Source: Bacteroidia bacterium (lineage in GTDB: Bacteria; Bacteroidota; Bacteroidia; JAESSM01; NORP286). From it: a stretch of DNA of 7,392 nucleotides. Numbering within the stretch: position 1 is the stretch's first letter; the number at the start of each line of letters is the position of its first letter. The DNA is taken from assembly GCA_016764115.1 (NCBI GenBank), contig JAESSM010000146.1, forward strand, positions 6,560 to 13,951, in the 5' to 3' direction. The notes under the pieces are model-generated. The model was given only the letters and a program-made list of their open reading frames with translations. It was not told the DNA's origin and searched no databases. Shown one piece after another: positions 1 to 7,007 of this stretch. A program made the translations under genes and the position numbers.

Positions 1-38
1 TTTTTGACATATTCGTTTCATATCATTTATAACCTCAC

Positions 39-46
39 TATCTTTG
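39..46 (+). promoter_or_regulatory. Probable valS promoter, Bacteroidota -7 element
   Basis: The octamer TATCTTTG matches the TAnnTTTG -7 consensus of the Bacteroidota primary sigma factor. It would place the transcription start near position 51-53 and give a leader of about 30 nt before the valS ATG. A TTTTTGAC stretch at 2-8 resembles a -33 TTG element, but it lies about 32 nt upstream, too far for the usual spacing of roughly 19-23. Only the -7 half is therefore well supported. Confidence 0.6.
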
Positions 47-83
47 CACCTCTTTATTAATACTTGATAACAGATTGTAACGA

Positions 84-2708
84 ATGGAGTTAGCAAAAAC
101 ATATGATCCAACAAAAGTTGAGGATAAATGGAACAAACATTGGATAGATCAAGGTTTTTTTAAGTCGACTCCTGATGAAAGAGAACCATTTACGATAGTT
201 ATTCCTCCCCCGAACGTTACAGGTGTACTTCACATGGGGCACATTTTGAACAACACCATTCAGGATATTTTAACAAGAAGAGCTCGCATGCAAGGAAAAA
301 ATGCTTGCTGGGTACCTGGAACAGATCACGCTTCAATTGCTACTGAATCTAAAGTAGTAAATAAGCTCAAAGAAGAAGGAATAAATAAATCCGATTTAAC
401 AAGAGAAGAGTTTATAAAACACGCTTGGGAATGGACCGATAAGCACGATGGAATTATCCTTGAACAACTCAAAAAACTTGGAGCTTCATGTGATTGGGAT
501 AGAACTCGATTCACGATGGAAGATGACCTTTCTGATGCAGTTTTAGAAGTTTTTGTTGATCTATACAACAAAGGGTTAATATACAAGGGATCCCGAATGG
601 TTAACTGGGACCCTAAAGCACTTACGGCAATTTCTGATGAGGAGGTGATCCACAAGGAAGTTCAATCTAAACTTTACTATTTGAAATATCAGATTGAGGG
701 AACCAATGATGAATGGTTGACGATAGCTACTACACGACCTGAAACTATTTTGGGCGACACTGCCATTTGTATTAATCCAAACGATGATCGGTTCAAGCAT
801 TTGCATGATAAAAAAGCACTGGTTCCACTAATAAACAGATCAATACCAATCATTTTGGATGACTATGTAGATATGGAGTTTGGAACAGGTTGTCTAAAAG
901 TAACTCCGGCACATGACGCCAATGACTATGAATTGGGTAAAAAACATAATCTGGAATCTATAGATATTTTCAATGACAACGGAACTCTAAATGAAAGTGC
1001 TCAGCTATACATTGGTCAAGATAGGTTTGAAGTACGTGATATAATCGTTAAAGATCTAAACAAAAATAATCACGTTGAAAAAATTGAGGATTATGTTAAT
1101 AAAGTAGGTTATTCAGAAAGAACTGATGCTATAATTGAACCTAAAATGTCGGATCAGTGGTTTATGAATATGGCTGAACTGGGCAAGCCTGCTCTTGAAA
1201 ATGTGATGAATGACAATATTCAATTCCATCCTAAAAAATTCAAGAACACCTATAAACATTGGATGGAAAACATTCGAGACTGGTGTATTTCACGGCAATT
1301 GTGGTGGGGGCATAGAATACCTGCATGGTATTGTAAAGGTGAAGAGTGCAAAGAATTGGTGATGGTTCAAATTGAAAAACCTGAAAAATGTACGAACTGT
1401 GATGGTTCAGATAAAATTTATCAGGATGAAGATGTTCTTGATACATGGTTCTCCTCATGGCTATGGCCAATTTCTGTATTTGATGGATTTAAAAATCCCG
1501 ACAACGAAGATATCAAGTATTACTACCCTACTAATGACCTTGTTACAGCTCCGGAAATATTATTTTTCTGGGTTGCAAGGATGATCATGGCAGGATATGA
1601 ATATAGAAAAGAACTTCCCTTCAAGAATGTTTATTTAACAGGTATTGTAAGAGACCAGCAAAGACGTAAAATGTCAAAGTCTCTTGGTAACTCGCCCGAA
1701 CCGTTAGATTTAATTGACAAATACGGAGCTGATGGTATTAGAACAGGAACGCTCTTTTGCTCACCAGCAGGAAATGATCTTCTTTTTGATGAACCATTAT
1801 GTGAGCAAGGAAGAAATTTTTCCAATAAGATATGGAATGCATTCCGGCTAATTAAAAGTTGGGAGGTAAAAGATGGAGGGAATAGCGACAATGAAGCAGC
1901 TTTAACTTGGTTTGATGCCAAGTTAAATGAAACCATTGAAACAATTGAGGATCATTATTCAAAATTCAGAATGTCAGATGCTTTGATGAGCGTTTACAGA
2001 CTTCTTTGGGATGATTTCTGTTCATGGTATCTGGAAATGATCAAACCACCATATCAACAGCCAATAGATAGAAATACTTACGACAGAACAATCGCTTATT
2101 TTGAAACATTAATGAAACTGCTTCACCCTCTAATGCCTTTCATTACTGAAGAAATCTGGCATTTGATTAATGAAAGAAAGGATAGTGATTGCATTACGGT
2201 TTCAACTTATCCCAAAATTGAAAAATATGACCAAAAGGTCATAACCGATTGTGATGATATACTTAAGATCGTTACAGGAATAAGAGGAATCAGGAAAGAG
2301 AACAATATTTCTAATAAAGAAACCATTTGTACTTCGATAAATACAAGCACTCCTGAACTCTATAAATCATTTGAAACCATTATCAAGAAATTGGCAAACA
2401 TTGACAAATTAACCATGGTTGATACTAAAGTTGATGGAGCACTTAGTTTTGCAGTTGGTAGTGATGAGATTTTTGTTGAATTGGAGGGAAATATTGATGT
2501 GGAAGCTGAGGTGAGTAAACTTACCAAAGAACTTGAACATGCCAAAGGATTCCTAAAATCAGTTGATGCCAAGCTCTCCAATAAAGGATTTGTAAATAAT
2601 GCTGGTGCCGAAGTTGTAGATCGTGAAAAACAAAAAAAAGCTGACGCAGAATCCAAAATTAAAGTTTTAGAAAATAATCTGGCCAATTTAATGGCTATGG
2701 AGAAATAA
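84..2708 (+). CDS. valS: Valine--tRNA ligase (valyl-tRNA synthetase)
   Basis: This cytoplasmic class I aminoacyl-tRNA synthetase charges tRNA-Val with valine using ATP and hydrolyses mischarged Thr-tRNA-Val. The 874 residues are the normal full length. The catalytic fold opens with PPPNVTGVLHMGH (HIGH-type motif HMGH at 50-53), and the KMSKS loop is exact at 529-533. The CP1 editing domain is inserted between them, with TTRPETILGD at 216-225 and TPAHD at 274-278; the Asp corresponds to the family's editing-site acid. Four cysteines (417, 422, 436, 439) form a zinc-ribbon-like knuckle before the DVLDTWFSS strand. The anticodon-binding helical domain covers roughly 600-760, and the C-terminal coiled-coil arm typical of ValRS runs from about 800 to the end. 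The ATG at 84 starts MELAKTYDP, the expected N-terminus, 38 bp after a -7 promoter element. The gene is intact and appears monocistronic, with a palindromic repeat right after its stop. Confidence 0.98.
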   Translation: MELAKTYDPTKVEDKWNKHWIDQGFFKSTPDEREPFTIVIPPPNVTGVLHMGHILNNTIQDILTRRARMQGKNACWVPGTDHASIATESKVVNKLKEEGINKSDLTREEFIKHAWEWTDKHDGIILEQLKKLGASCDWDRTRFTMEDDLSDAVLEVFVDLYNKGLIYKGSRMVNWDPKALTAISDEEVIHKEVQSKLYYLKYQIEGTNDEWLTIATTRPETILGDTAICINPNDDRFKHLHDKKALVPLINRSIPIILDDYVDMEFGTGCLKVTPAHDANDYELGKKHNLESIDIFNDNGTLNESAQLYIGQDRFEVRDIIVKDLNKNNHVEKIEDYVNKVGYSERTDAIIEPKMSDQWFMNMAELGKPALENVMNDNIQFHPKKFKNTYKHWMENIRDWCISRQLWWGHRIPAWYCKGEECKELVMVQIEKPEKCTNCDGSDKIYQDEDVLDTWFSSWLWPISVFDGFKNPDNEDIKYYYPTNDLVTAPEILFFWVARMIMAGYEYRKELPFKNVYLTGIVRDQQRRKMSKSLGNSPEPLDLIDKYGADGIRTGTLFCSPAGNDLLFDEPLCEQGRNFSNKIWNAFRLIKSWEVKDGGNSDNEAALTWFDAKLNETIETIEDHYSKFRMSDALMSVYRLLWDDFCSWYLEMIKPPYQQPIDRNTYDRTIAYFETLMKLLHPLMPFITEEIWHLINERKDSDCITVSTYPKIEKYDQKVITDCDDILKIVTGIRGIRKENNISNKETICTSINTSTPELYKSFETIIKKLANIDKLTMVDTKVDGALSFAVGSDEIFVELEGNIDVEAEVSKLTKELEHAKGFLKSVDAKLSNKGFVNNAGAEVVDREKQKKADAESKIKVLENNLANLMAMEK

Positions 2709-2713
2709 TCAAT

Positions 2714-2788
2714 CGTCATTGCGAACGCAGTGAAGCAATCTCCTGCGGTTAATCTAGGTAGGAGATCACTTCGTTCCTCGTGATGACG
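2714..2788. repeat. REP/MITE-like palindromic intergenic repeat (CGTCATTGCGA family)
   Basis: Two arms, 2714-2744 and 2760-2788, are imperfect inverted copies of one unit. The left arm reads CGTCATTGCGA then GAAGCAATCTCCT. The reverse complement of the right arm reads CGTCATCACGA then GAAGTGATCTCCT. A 15-base spacer lies between them, so the transcript would fold into a long hairpin. Arms with the CGTCATTGCGA...GAAGCAATCTCC core are a recurrent dispersed intergenic repeat type in Bacteroidota and other bacteria, of the REP/small non-autonomous element kind; this comes from general knowledge, not a search. It begins 5 bases after the valS stop, ends 24 bases before the cupin start, and may also act as the valS transcript end. 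No second copy is visible in the window. Confidence 0.8.
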
Positions 2789-2812
2789 TACATTTTAGAC
2801 ACTGCAGATATC

Positions 2813-3211
2813 ATGAAAAACATCCTAATATTTCTATTTGCAACTATTATAGCATTAACAACTCAAGCCCAAATTACCGAAGACATCAAAAATCTTCAAC
2901 CAGCTGAAGAATTTGAGAACATCCATGTGCAAAAAATATACAGCGATTCAAATAGTACAGGCTTTGTAATTTGGGTGAAGAAAAGCGTTAAAGCACACAA
3001 ACACGTAACCCATACGGAACATTTATATATTCTGGAAGGAGAAGGTCAAATGGAAATCGGTACTAAAGACTACCTTATCAAACCAGGTGACTACCTGGTA
3101 ATTCCAGAAAATACCGCACATTCACTAAAAGTAACATCTTCAAACCTAGTTAAAGTTCTTTCGATACAAACGCCTGAATTCTTGGGTAATGATAGAGTAT
3201 TTATTGAGTAG
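2813..3211 (+). CDS. Exported small cupin-domain protein
   Basis: This is a single-domain cupin of 132 residues with an N-terminal signal peptide, so it probably works in the periplasm or on the cell surface. The first 20 residues show a short Lys-containing n-region, a hydrophobic stretch and an ALTTQAQ end that fits signal peptidase I cleavage near A19-Q20. Cupin motif 1 lies at 62-83, with H62, H64 and E69 in an HxHx4E arrangement. Motif 2 (PGDYLVIPENTAH) supplies H103. These four residues are the usual metal ligands, so a metal-binding beta-barrel is likely. The substrate cannot be read from the sequence. The reading frame stays open upstream to a GTG at 2780, but that segment lies partly inside the palindromic repeat and would put 11 extra residues before the signal peptide, so ATG 2813 is preferred. 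No clear promoter precedes it. It converges with trmL across a 15-bp gap. Confidence 0.88.
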   Translation: MKNILIFLFATIIALTTQAQITEDIKNLQPAEEFENIHVQKIYSDSNSTGFVIWVKKSVKAHKHVTHTEHLYILEGEGQMEIGTKDYLIKPGDYLVIPENTAHSLKVTSSNLVKVLSIQTPEFLGNDRVFIE

Positions 3212-3226
3212 TTGATAAACTCAAAA

Positions 3227-3688
3227 TCATGGTGATTGCCTGGTATTTCTTAAGCCTTCGTATACCACAACACTAACAGCATTAGCTAAGTTCAAACTTC
3301 TTACGTAAGTGCTAAAAATCGGTATTTTATACACTTTATCTACTTCCTTATCGATTATGTCCCGAGGTAAGCCAACAGATTCTTTTCCAAATATTAGAAA
3401 CATGTCATCCGTATAATTAATGGACAAATATTCTTTCTTTCCATGACTTGAGAAAAATGCCATGTTTTTGCCTTTATTTATAGAAAAAAAATCAACTGTG
3501 CTGTCGTAAATACTTAAAGAGATGTGTTGCCAGTAGTCAAGTCCGGCTCGTTTTAATCTGGAATCATCCAAATCAAAGCAAAATGGTTTTACCAAATGTA
3601 ACTTTGACCCTGTAGCTAAGGTGAGGCGACCAATGTTTCCGGTATTCATCGGGATCTCGGGCTCAATAAGAACAATATTAAATCCCAT
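3227..3688 (-). CDS. trmL: tRNA (cytidine/uridine-34 2'-O)-methyltransferase
   Basis: This SPOUT-superfamily enzyme uses S-adenosylmethionine to methylate the ribose 2'-OH of the wobble nucleotide 34; in E. coli TrmL acts on two tRNA-Leu isoacceptors. The 153 residues match the family length with no extra domains. NIVLIEPEIPMNTGNIGR at 4-21 carries the N-terminal family signature, followed by RLKRAGLDYW at 44-53. The knot region holds FGKESVGLP at 100-108 and IPI...RSLNLANAVSVVVYEGLR at 122-147, which forms the trefoil knot and SAM pocket. All signature blocks are present, so the enzyme should be active. The ATG at 3688 gives the standard MxxNIVL start. It lies 97 bp downstream of the cold-shock gene on the same strand and could be read from that promoter. 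A weak -7-like CAACTTTG (3719-3726, minus strand, one mismatch) could give it its own start. Confidence 0.95.
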   Translation of the reverse strand: MGFNIVLIEPEIPMNTGNIGRLTLATGSKLHLVKPFCFDLDDSRLKRAGLDYWQHISLSIYDSTVDFFSINKGKNMAFFSSHGKKEYLSINYTDDMFLIFGKESVGLPRDIIDKEVDKVYKIPIFSTYVRSLNLANAVSVVVYEGLRNTRQSP

Positions 3689-3785
3689 TCCTCTATTATC
3701 TCAATTGGTTCTCAAAGTCAAAGTTGGCACACATTGATTTTAGCTTGTTAATTTAAGCGATAGATAGGATGTGGTTTTTCGAAAA

Positions 3786-4232
3786 CTATGTCTTCTTTAC
3801 TTTGACAGCATTCATACCTTTCATACCCTGTTCGAGTTCAAAAGTGACTAGATCGTTTTCCTTTATTTCTTCCAGTAATCCGTTCACGTGTACAAAAAAT
3901 TGTTCATGAGTCTCAAGTTCTTTAATAAAACCAAAGCCTTTTTGATCGTTGAAAAAATCAACTCTTCCTTTTCGTACTGCGCTAATCTCAACTTTCTCCT
4001 TTTTAGGAATGCCTAGTACTATATTTTTTGCACTTACCTTCTTTTTCTTAGTTGGATCGGGTGGTGTATCAGAGATCCTTCCATTTTCATCCACATAGGC
4101 CATCATGTTCTCAAGATCACCTCCTGGTGAATTTGCCTTACGTTCTTCTTTCTTTAGCTGTTTCTCTTTTCGTTTCTTTAAACGTTTTTCCTCTTTTGCC
4201 TTCTTATTAAAAGACTGCTGCGATTTCGCCAT
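3786..4232 (-). CDS. Cold-shock-domain protein with lysine-rich N-terminal extension
   Basis: The C-terminal third (about 86-148) is a complete cold-shock domain, an OB-fold that binds single-stranded RNA or DNA. Its RNP1-type motif is KGFGFI at 98-103 and its RNP2-type motif is QFFVHV at 111-116, followed by the usual DLVTFELEQGMKGMNAVKV end. Ahead of it is an 85-residue extension. Residues 9-32 are almost entirely Lys, Arg, Glu and Gln and probably form a charged helix. A segment at 39-56 (LENMMAYVDENGRISD) has no low-complexity bias, and a KKKK run sits at 62-65. Classical Csp proteins are about 65-75 residues, so this is roughly twice as long. It probably acts as an RNA chaperone or ribosome/RNA-associated factor, with the basic tail adding affinity; that role is inferred. 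The start is the first ATG of the frame, about 60 nt below a -7 element, and the product begins MAKSQQSFNKK. Confidence 0.9.
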   Translation of the reverse strand: MAKSQQSFNKKAKEEKRLKKRKEKQLKKEERKANSPGGDLENMMAYVDENGRISDTPPDPTKKKKVSAKNIVLGIPKKEKVEISAVRKGRVDFFNDQKGFGFIKELETHEQFFVHVNGLLEEIKENDLVTFELEQGMKGMNAVKVKKT

Positions 4233-4267
4233 TTTTCTTAATATTTAGTGTATCAGCATGCGAATAT

Positions 4268-4279
4268 ATGCAATTGCAT
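4268..4279. promoter_or_regulatory. 12-bp perfect palindrome in the cold-shock gene leader
   Basis: ATGCAATTGCAT is perfectly symmetric and lies between the proposed transcription start and the cold-shock start codon. The related symmetric TTTGCAAA at 4288-4295 overlaps the -7 element. The two share the TTGCA/TGCAA half-site, so this could be a repressor operator or part of a structured leader. Such palindromes also occur by chance in AT-rich DNA, so confidence is low. Confidence 0.25.
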
Positions 4280-4291
4280 TAATATCCTTTG

Positions 4292-4299
4292 CAAATTTA
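4292..4299 (-). promoter_or_regulatory. Probable promoter of the cold-shock gene, -7 element
   Basis: Read on the minus strand this is TAAATTTG, an exact match to TAnnTTTG. It would start transcription near 4285-4288 and leave an untranslated leader of about 55 nt. No clear TTG -33 element is present 19-23 nt further upstream. It sits in the 149-bp gap after the recQ stop, which supports transcription of the cold-shock gene independently of recQ. Confidence 0.5.
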
Positions 4300-4381
4300 A
4301 GAAAAGGCTATTGTTTTACCCGTACATAAATGGGAAAAGTTGGTCCTCTCAAGATTTTGGAAAACCTGTTTGTCCAAGATT

Positions 4382-6547
4382 TTAAGCATCAATTGCTACC
4401 ACTTCCTTATCCTTCTTCAAATGATTAACCACTGCACGAATTTCAGCATAAGAATACCCATCACCTAACGCTTCCTTAATGGGATTTAGCGCGATATCAC
4501 TATGTATATCAATGGCTTTTTGAATAGTTGCCATTTTTTCACTTGATATCAGTTCTTCTACCTGAACATCATCAGTAAGAATCAATTGTGCCAGATGGCC
4601 TTCTATTGTAAACTGTTTGAGGTTCCGTATGGTCATAATTTCATCTATACTCTTTCCGCTTCTAAATAATCCAAGGGTTTCTTTGTGTGTATCACCTGAT
4701 TTCGGTCTTATTCCTGTTCCTTGTTTAGTTCGTTTTGTTTTTTTGAGATGAATATTGGACGATAAGTTCTTTTTTGTACAATAGCTATCAACTGTTTTAA
4801 GAAAGATATCCCCGTATTTATGGATCTTTACTTCTCCAAATCCTGATATTTTTGAAAGCTCCTCCCTGTTTTGTGGAAGATACCCTGCCAGTTCTATTAA
4901 AGTAGAATCCGCAACAATGACATAAGCAGGAACAACCGCTTCTTCAGCCAGTTCTCTCCTGATCAATTTTAATTCTTCAAATAACTCCAGTTCATATTCA
5001 ATCTCTGCTTTTTTAGCCTTTGCCCTGATCTTTGTTGCTATTAGCATCACTTTTTCGGTGCCCTGTAGTATCCCTAAACTCTTATCCGTAAGATTAAGTA
5101 CCGGGTATTCACCTTCGCTTAACTTAAGGAGATCATAGTCTATTAATGTCCTGATATGTGAATGCCACTCCTGTTTGCCAAGATCAGCGCCAATTCCATA
5201 TGTTTTGAGCTCTTTGTGCCATGACTTTATTTTTTTAGAATCGGAGCCTCTCAAAAAGTCTATTACATAATTGATCCCGAATTTTTCTTTCAGCCGAACA
5301 ACTGCTGAAAGTGCTTTTTGAGCAATAATGGTTCCATCAAACTTTTCATGTTTATCCAGGCAAATATCACATGATCCACATTGATCTGGATATTCCTCAC
5401 CAAAATAGTTGAGAAGATATTTTCTCCTGCATTTTTTAGAATTGCAAAAATCAGCCATCTGGTTGAGTTTTTCCAACATGATAGCAGATTGCTCTTGATT
5501 GTCTTCGATCTCTACAAAACCTTTTAATTTCATTACATCAGCATAGCTGTAGAACAGAAGTGCATCACTTTTTAAACCATCACGACCGGCTCTTCCGGTT
5601 TCCTGATAATAACTTTCGATGTTCTTTGGAAGGTCCATGTGAACAACAAACCGAACATTTGATTTGTCTATACCCATTCCAAATGCAATGGTTGCGACCA
5701 TTATTCGAACATCATCCTTGATAAACAACTCCTGGTGTTTCATCCGCTCTTCCCTTGTGAGCCCGGCATGGTAAGATTTGGCAGTAATATAATCCTGGCC
5801 AAGTTTGTCAACCAAAGTTTCAGTTGATTTGCGGGAGAGACAGTAAATGATGCCTGAATCACCAGGATGTTCTTCTAAAAAGTCAAGTAACCGGTCGTAA
5901 CTATTTTGTTTGGGCTCAATGTAGTAATGAATGTTTTCACGGTTAAAACTCGAAACAAATGTTCTGGGTGAATTTAGATCTAATCTCTCCAATATATCTG
6001 TTTGCGTTCTTGAATCCGCGGTTGCAGTTAATGCAACTACCGGGGTTTTCAAGAAGTTGCTTTTAAGCTGTGTTAGTTTCCTGTACTCCGGCCGGAAATC
6101 ATGGCCCCATTGTGATATACAGTGTGCTTCATCAATCGCAAACAATGAGACGTTCAAAGTTTTTAGGTAATCCAGGAACTCACCATTTTGGCTAAAAAGT
6201 CTTTCAGGAGAAATGTACAGTAGCTTGATCTCATTTTTGTTCAACAATTTGAAAATATTACTCTTCTCTTCAACAGAGATCGTTGAATTCAAGTATGCAG
6301 CTTTAATACCATTCAATTTAAGCGCATCAACCTGGTCTTTCATTAATGCTATTAGAGGTGAAATGACTATGGTTAACCCTTCAAATATCAATGCCGGAAT
6401 CTGGTAACACAGCGATTTTCCTCCACCGGTAGGCATGAGTACGAAAACATCTTTTCCCTCAAGTATGTGGTTGATAATATCTTCCTGGTTATCTCGGAAT
6501 TCACTATAACCAAATTGGGATTTTAATAATTGTAGTGGGGTTTGCAT
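4382..6547 (-). CDS. recQ: ATP-dependent DNA helicase RecQ
   Basis: This superfamily 2 helicase unwinds DNA 3' to 5' in recombination and replication-fork repair. Numbered from MQTPLQ (721 residues), it has the Q-motif region FGYSEFRDNQ at 12-21, Walker A TGGGKS at 40-45, DEAH at 139-142 with the RecQ-specific aromatic loop CISQWGHDFRPEY, LTATA at 173-177, FGMGIDK at 289-295 and QETGRAGRDG at 315-324. Zinc-binding cysteines are C373, C390, C393 and C396. A winged-helix RQC domain follows (about 405-510), then an HRDC domain (about 518-590), a basic linker, and a C-terminal helix-turn-helix-like segment (about 620-721) seen in many Bacteroidota RecQ proteins. The frame stays open upstream to 6631, but those residues overlap the preceding gene and lack family similarity. 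The start is ATG 6547 or ATG 6553. The only purine-rich GGAGGG is 17 nt or more upstream, too far to decide. The gap to the DUF3817 stop is about 40 bp, suggesting co-transcription. Confidence 0.97.
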   Translation of the reverse strand: MQTPLQLLKSQFGYSEFRDNQEDIINHILEGKDVFVLMPTGGGKSLCYQIPALIFEGLTIVISPLIALMKDQVDALKLNGIKAAYLNSTISVEEKSNIFKLLNKNEIKLLYISPERLFSQNGEFLDYLKTLNVSLFAIDEAHCISQWGHDFRPEYRKLTQLKSNFLKTPVVALTATADSRTQTDILERLDLNSPRTFVSSFNRENIHYYIEPKQNSYDRLLDFLEEHPGDSGIIYCLSRKSTETLVDKLGQDYITAKSYHAGLTREERMKHQELFIKDDVRIMVATIAFGMGIDKSNVRFVVHMDLPKNIESYYQETGRAGRDGLKSDALLFYSYADVMKLKGFVEIEDNQEQSAIMLEKLNQMADFCNSKKCRRKYLLNYFGEEYPDQCGSCDICLDKHEKFDGTIIAQKALSAVVRLKEKFGINYVIDFLRGSDSKKIKSWHKELKTYGIGADLGKQEWHSHIRTLIDYDLLKLSEGEYPVLNLTDKSLGILQGTEKVMLIATKIRAKAKKAEIEYELELFEELKLIRRELAEEAVVPAYVIVADSTLIELAGYLPQNREELSKISGFGEVKIHKYGDIFLKTVDSYCTKKNLSSNIHLKKTKRTKQGTGIRPKSGDTHKETLGLFRSGKSIDEIMTIRNLKQFTIEGHLAQLILTDDVQVEELISSEKMATIQKAIDIHSDIALNPIKEALGDGYSYAEIRAVVNHLKKDKEVVAIDA

Positions 6548-6587
6548 ATGCATTAATAATATTTTTCTATCCCTCCGAATCCAGCTA

Positions 6588-6887
6588 TTAGCTTGTTTTT
6601 TGTTGTCTGAATATTCGTACATCAGCCACAAAGGTGCCGAACGGCAGCACAGAAGCCAGTAAAGCCCAGAAGGTCTTCATCAGGTTCCATTTGTACTTAA
6701 TCATAACGACCATCACCAAGAAACAATAAATAATAAAGAGTATACCATGTGCCATTCCCACAAAAAAGGTCGGCTCTGGGATACCTCCAATGTACTTGAG
6801 CGGCATGCATATACCCAGAAGTACTAGATAACTGATGCCTTCCAGAAAGCCAGTAATACGTAATCTGCCGATATTGGTTCTTAGCAT
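6588..6887 (-). CDS. DUF3817 family small integral membrane protein
   Basis: This is a 99-residue inner-membrane protein. I see three hydrophobic helices, at about 13-30, 43-63 and 70-88. Conserved-looking family features are RLRITGFLEGISYLVLLG near the start (E16 and G17 within or next to helix 1), PLKY at 29-32, GMAHG at 44-48, and LPFGTFVADVRIF near the end. This pattern matches DUF3817, whose biochemical function is not established. The length is normal, and the ATG at 6887 puts the conserved RITGFLEG block at the expected distance from the N-terminus. It lies upstream of recQ on the same strand with about 40 bp between them, so the two are probably one transcript, but nothing indicates a shared function. 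No convincing TAnnTTTG element is visible upstream. Confidence 0.87.
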   Translation of the reverse strand: MLRTNIGRLRITGFLEGISYLVLLGICMPLKYIGGIPEPTFFVGMAHGILFIIYCFLVMVVMIKYKWNLMKTFWALLASVLPFGTFVADVRIFRQQKTS

Positions 6888-6963
6888 TATAAATCAATTA
6901 TAATTATTTCTAGCTTGTCATTGTCACTCATTATCTTCTCTTTTTTGGTTGCCGCTACGTAGG

Positions 6964-6991
6964 AATAAACTGCGTTTTAATGCAGTTTATT
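6964..6991. terminator. Hairpin with a perfect 10-bp stem after the T9SS gene
   Basis: AATAAACTGC (6964-6973) and GCAGTTTATT (6982-6991) are perfect inverted repeats around an 8-base loop. The hairpin starts 16 bases after the stop codon of the minus-strand T9SS gene, the right place for its terminator. The T-run is clearer on the plus strand, where the stem runs into six T residues at 6990-6995. On the minus strand only the TTTATT inside the stem serves. It may act in both directions. Confidence 0.55.
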
Positions 6992-7007
6992 TTTTGTTGG
7001 CAAATCG

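Noticed and set aside
326..806. Minus-strand open frames inside valS (326-655 and 576-806)
   Set aside because: They are antisense shadows of a strongly supported conserved gene with no recognisable domains; the same holds for the other opposite-strand frames in valS and recQ.
3719..3726. CAACTTTG as a trmL promoter -7 element
   Set aside because: It has one mismatch to TAnnTTTG at a conserved position and no -33 TTG, so it is mentioned only as a weak possibility.
3776..3785. TTTTCGAAAA palindrome after the cold-shock gene stop
   Set aside because: It is a short symmetric AT-rich word with no loop or T-tract, so it cannot be an intrinsic terminator.
4350..4383. Direct repeat CAAGATTTT (4350-4358 and 4375-4383) with a weak TTGGA/TCCAA stem after recQ
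   Set aside because: The stem is only 5 bp with an 11-base loop and no T-run on the minus strand, so it does not support a recQ terminator call; the 9-base repeat may be chance in AT-rich DNA.
6553..6631. Upstream 28-residue extension of RecQ (frame open to 6631)
   Set aside because: It overlaps the end of the DUF3817 gene and does not resemble RecQ N-termini; the MQTPLQLL start fits the family.
6697..6897. Open 66-codon frame on the minus strand starting at 6897
   Set aside because: It is an out-of-frame overlap of the DUF3817 gene, which has clear family features and helices; this frame has none.
6895..6902. TATAATTG as a DUF3817 promoter on the minus strand
   Set aside because: It mismatches the TTTG part and lies within about 15 bases of the start codon, leaving almost no leader.
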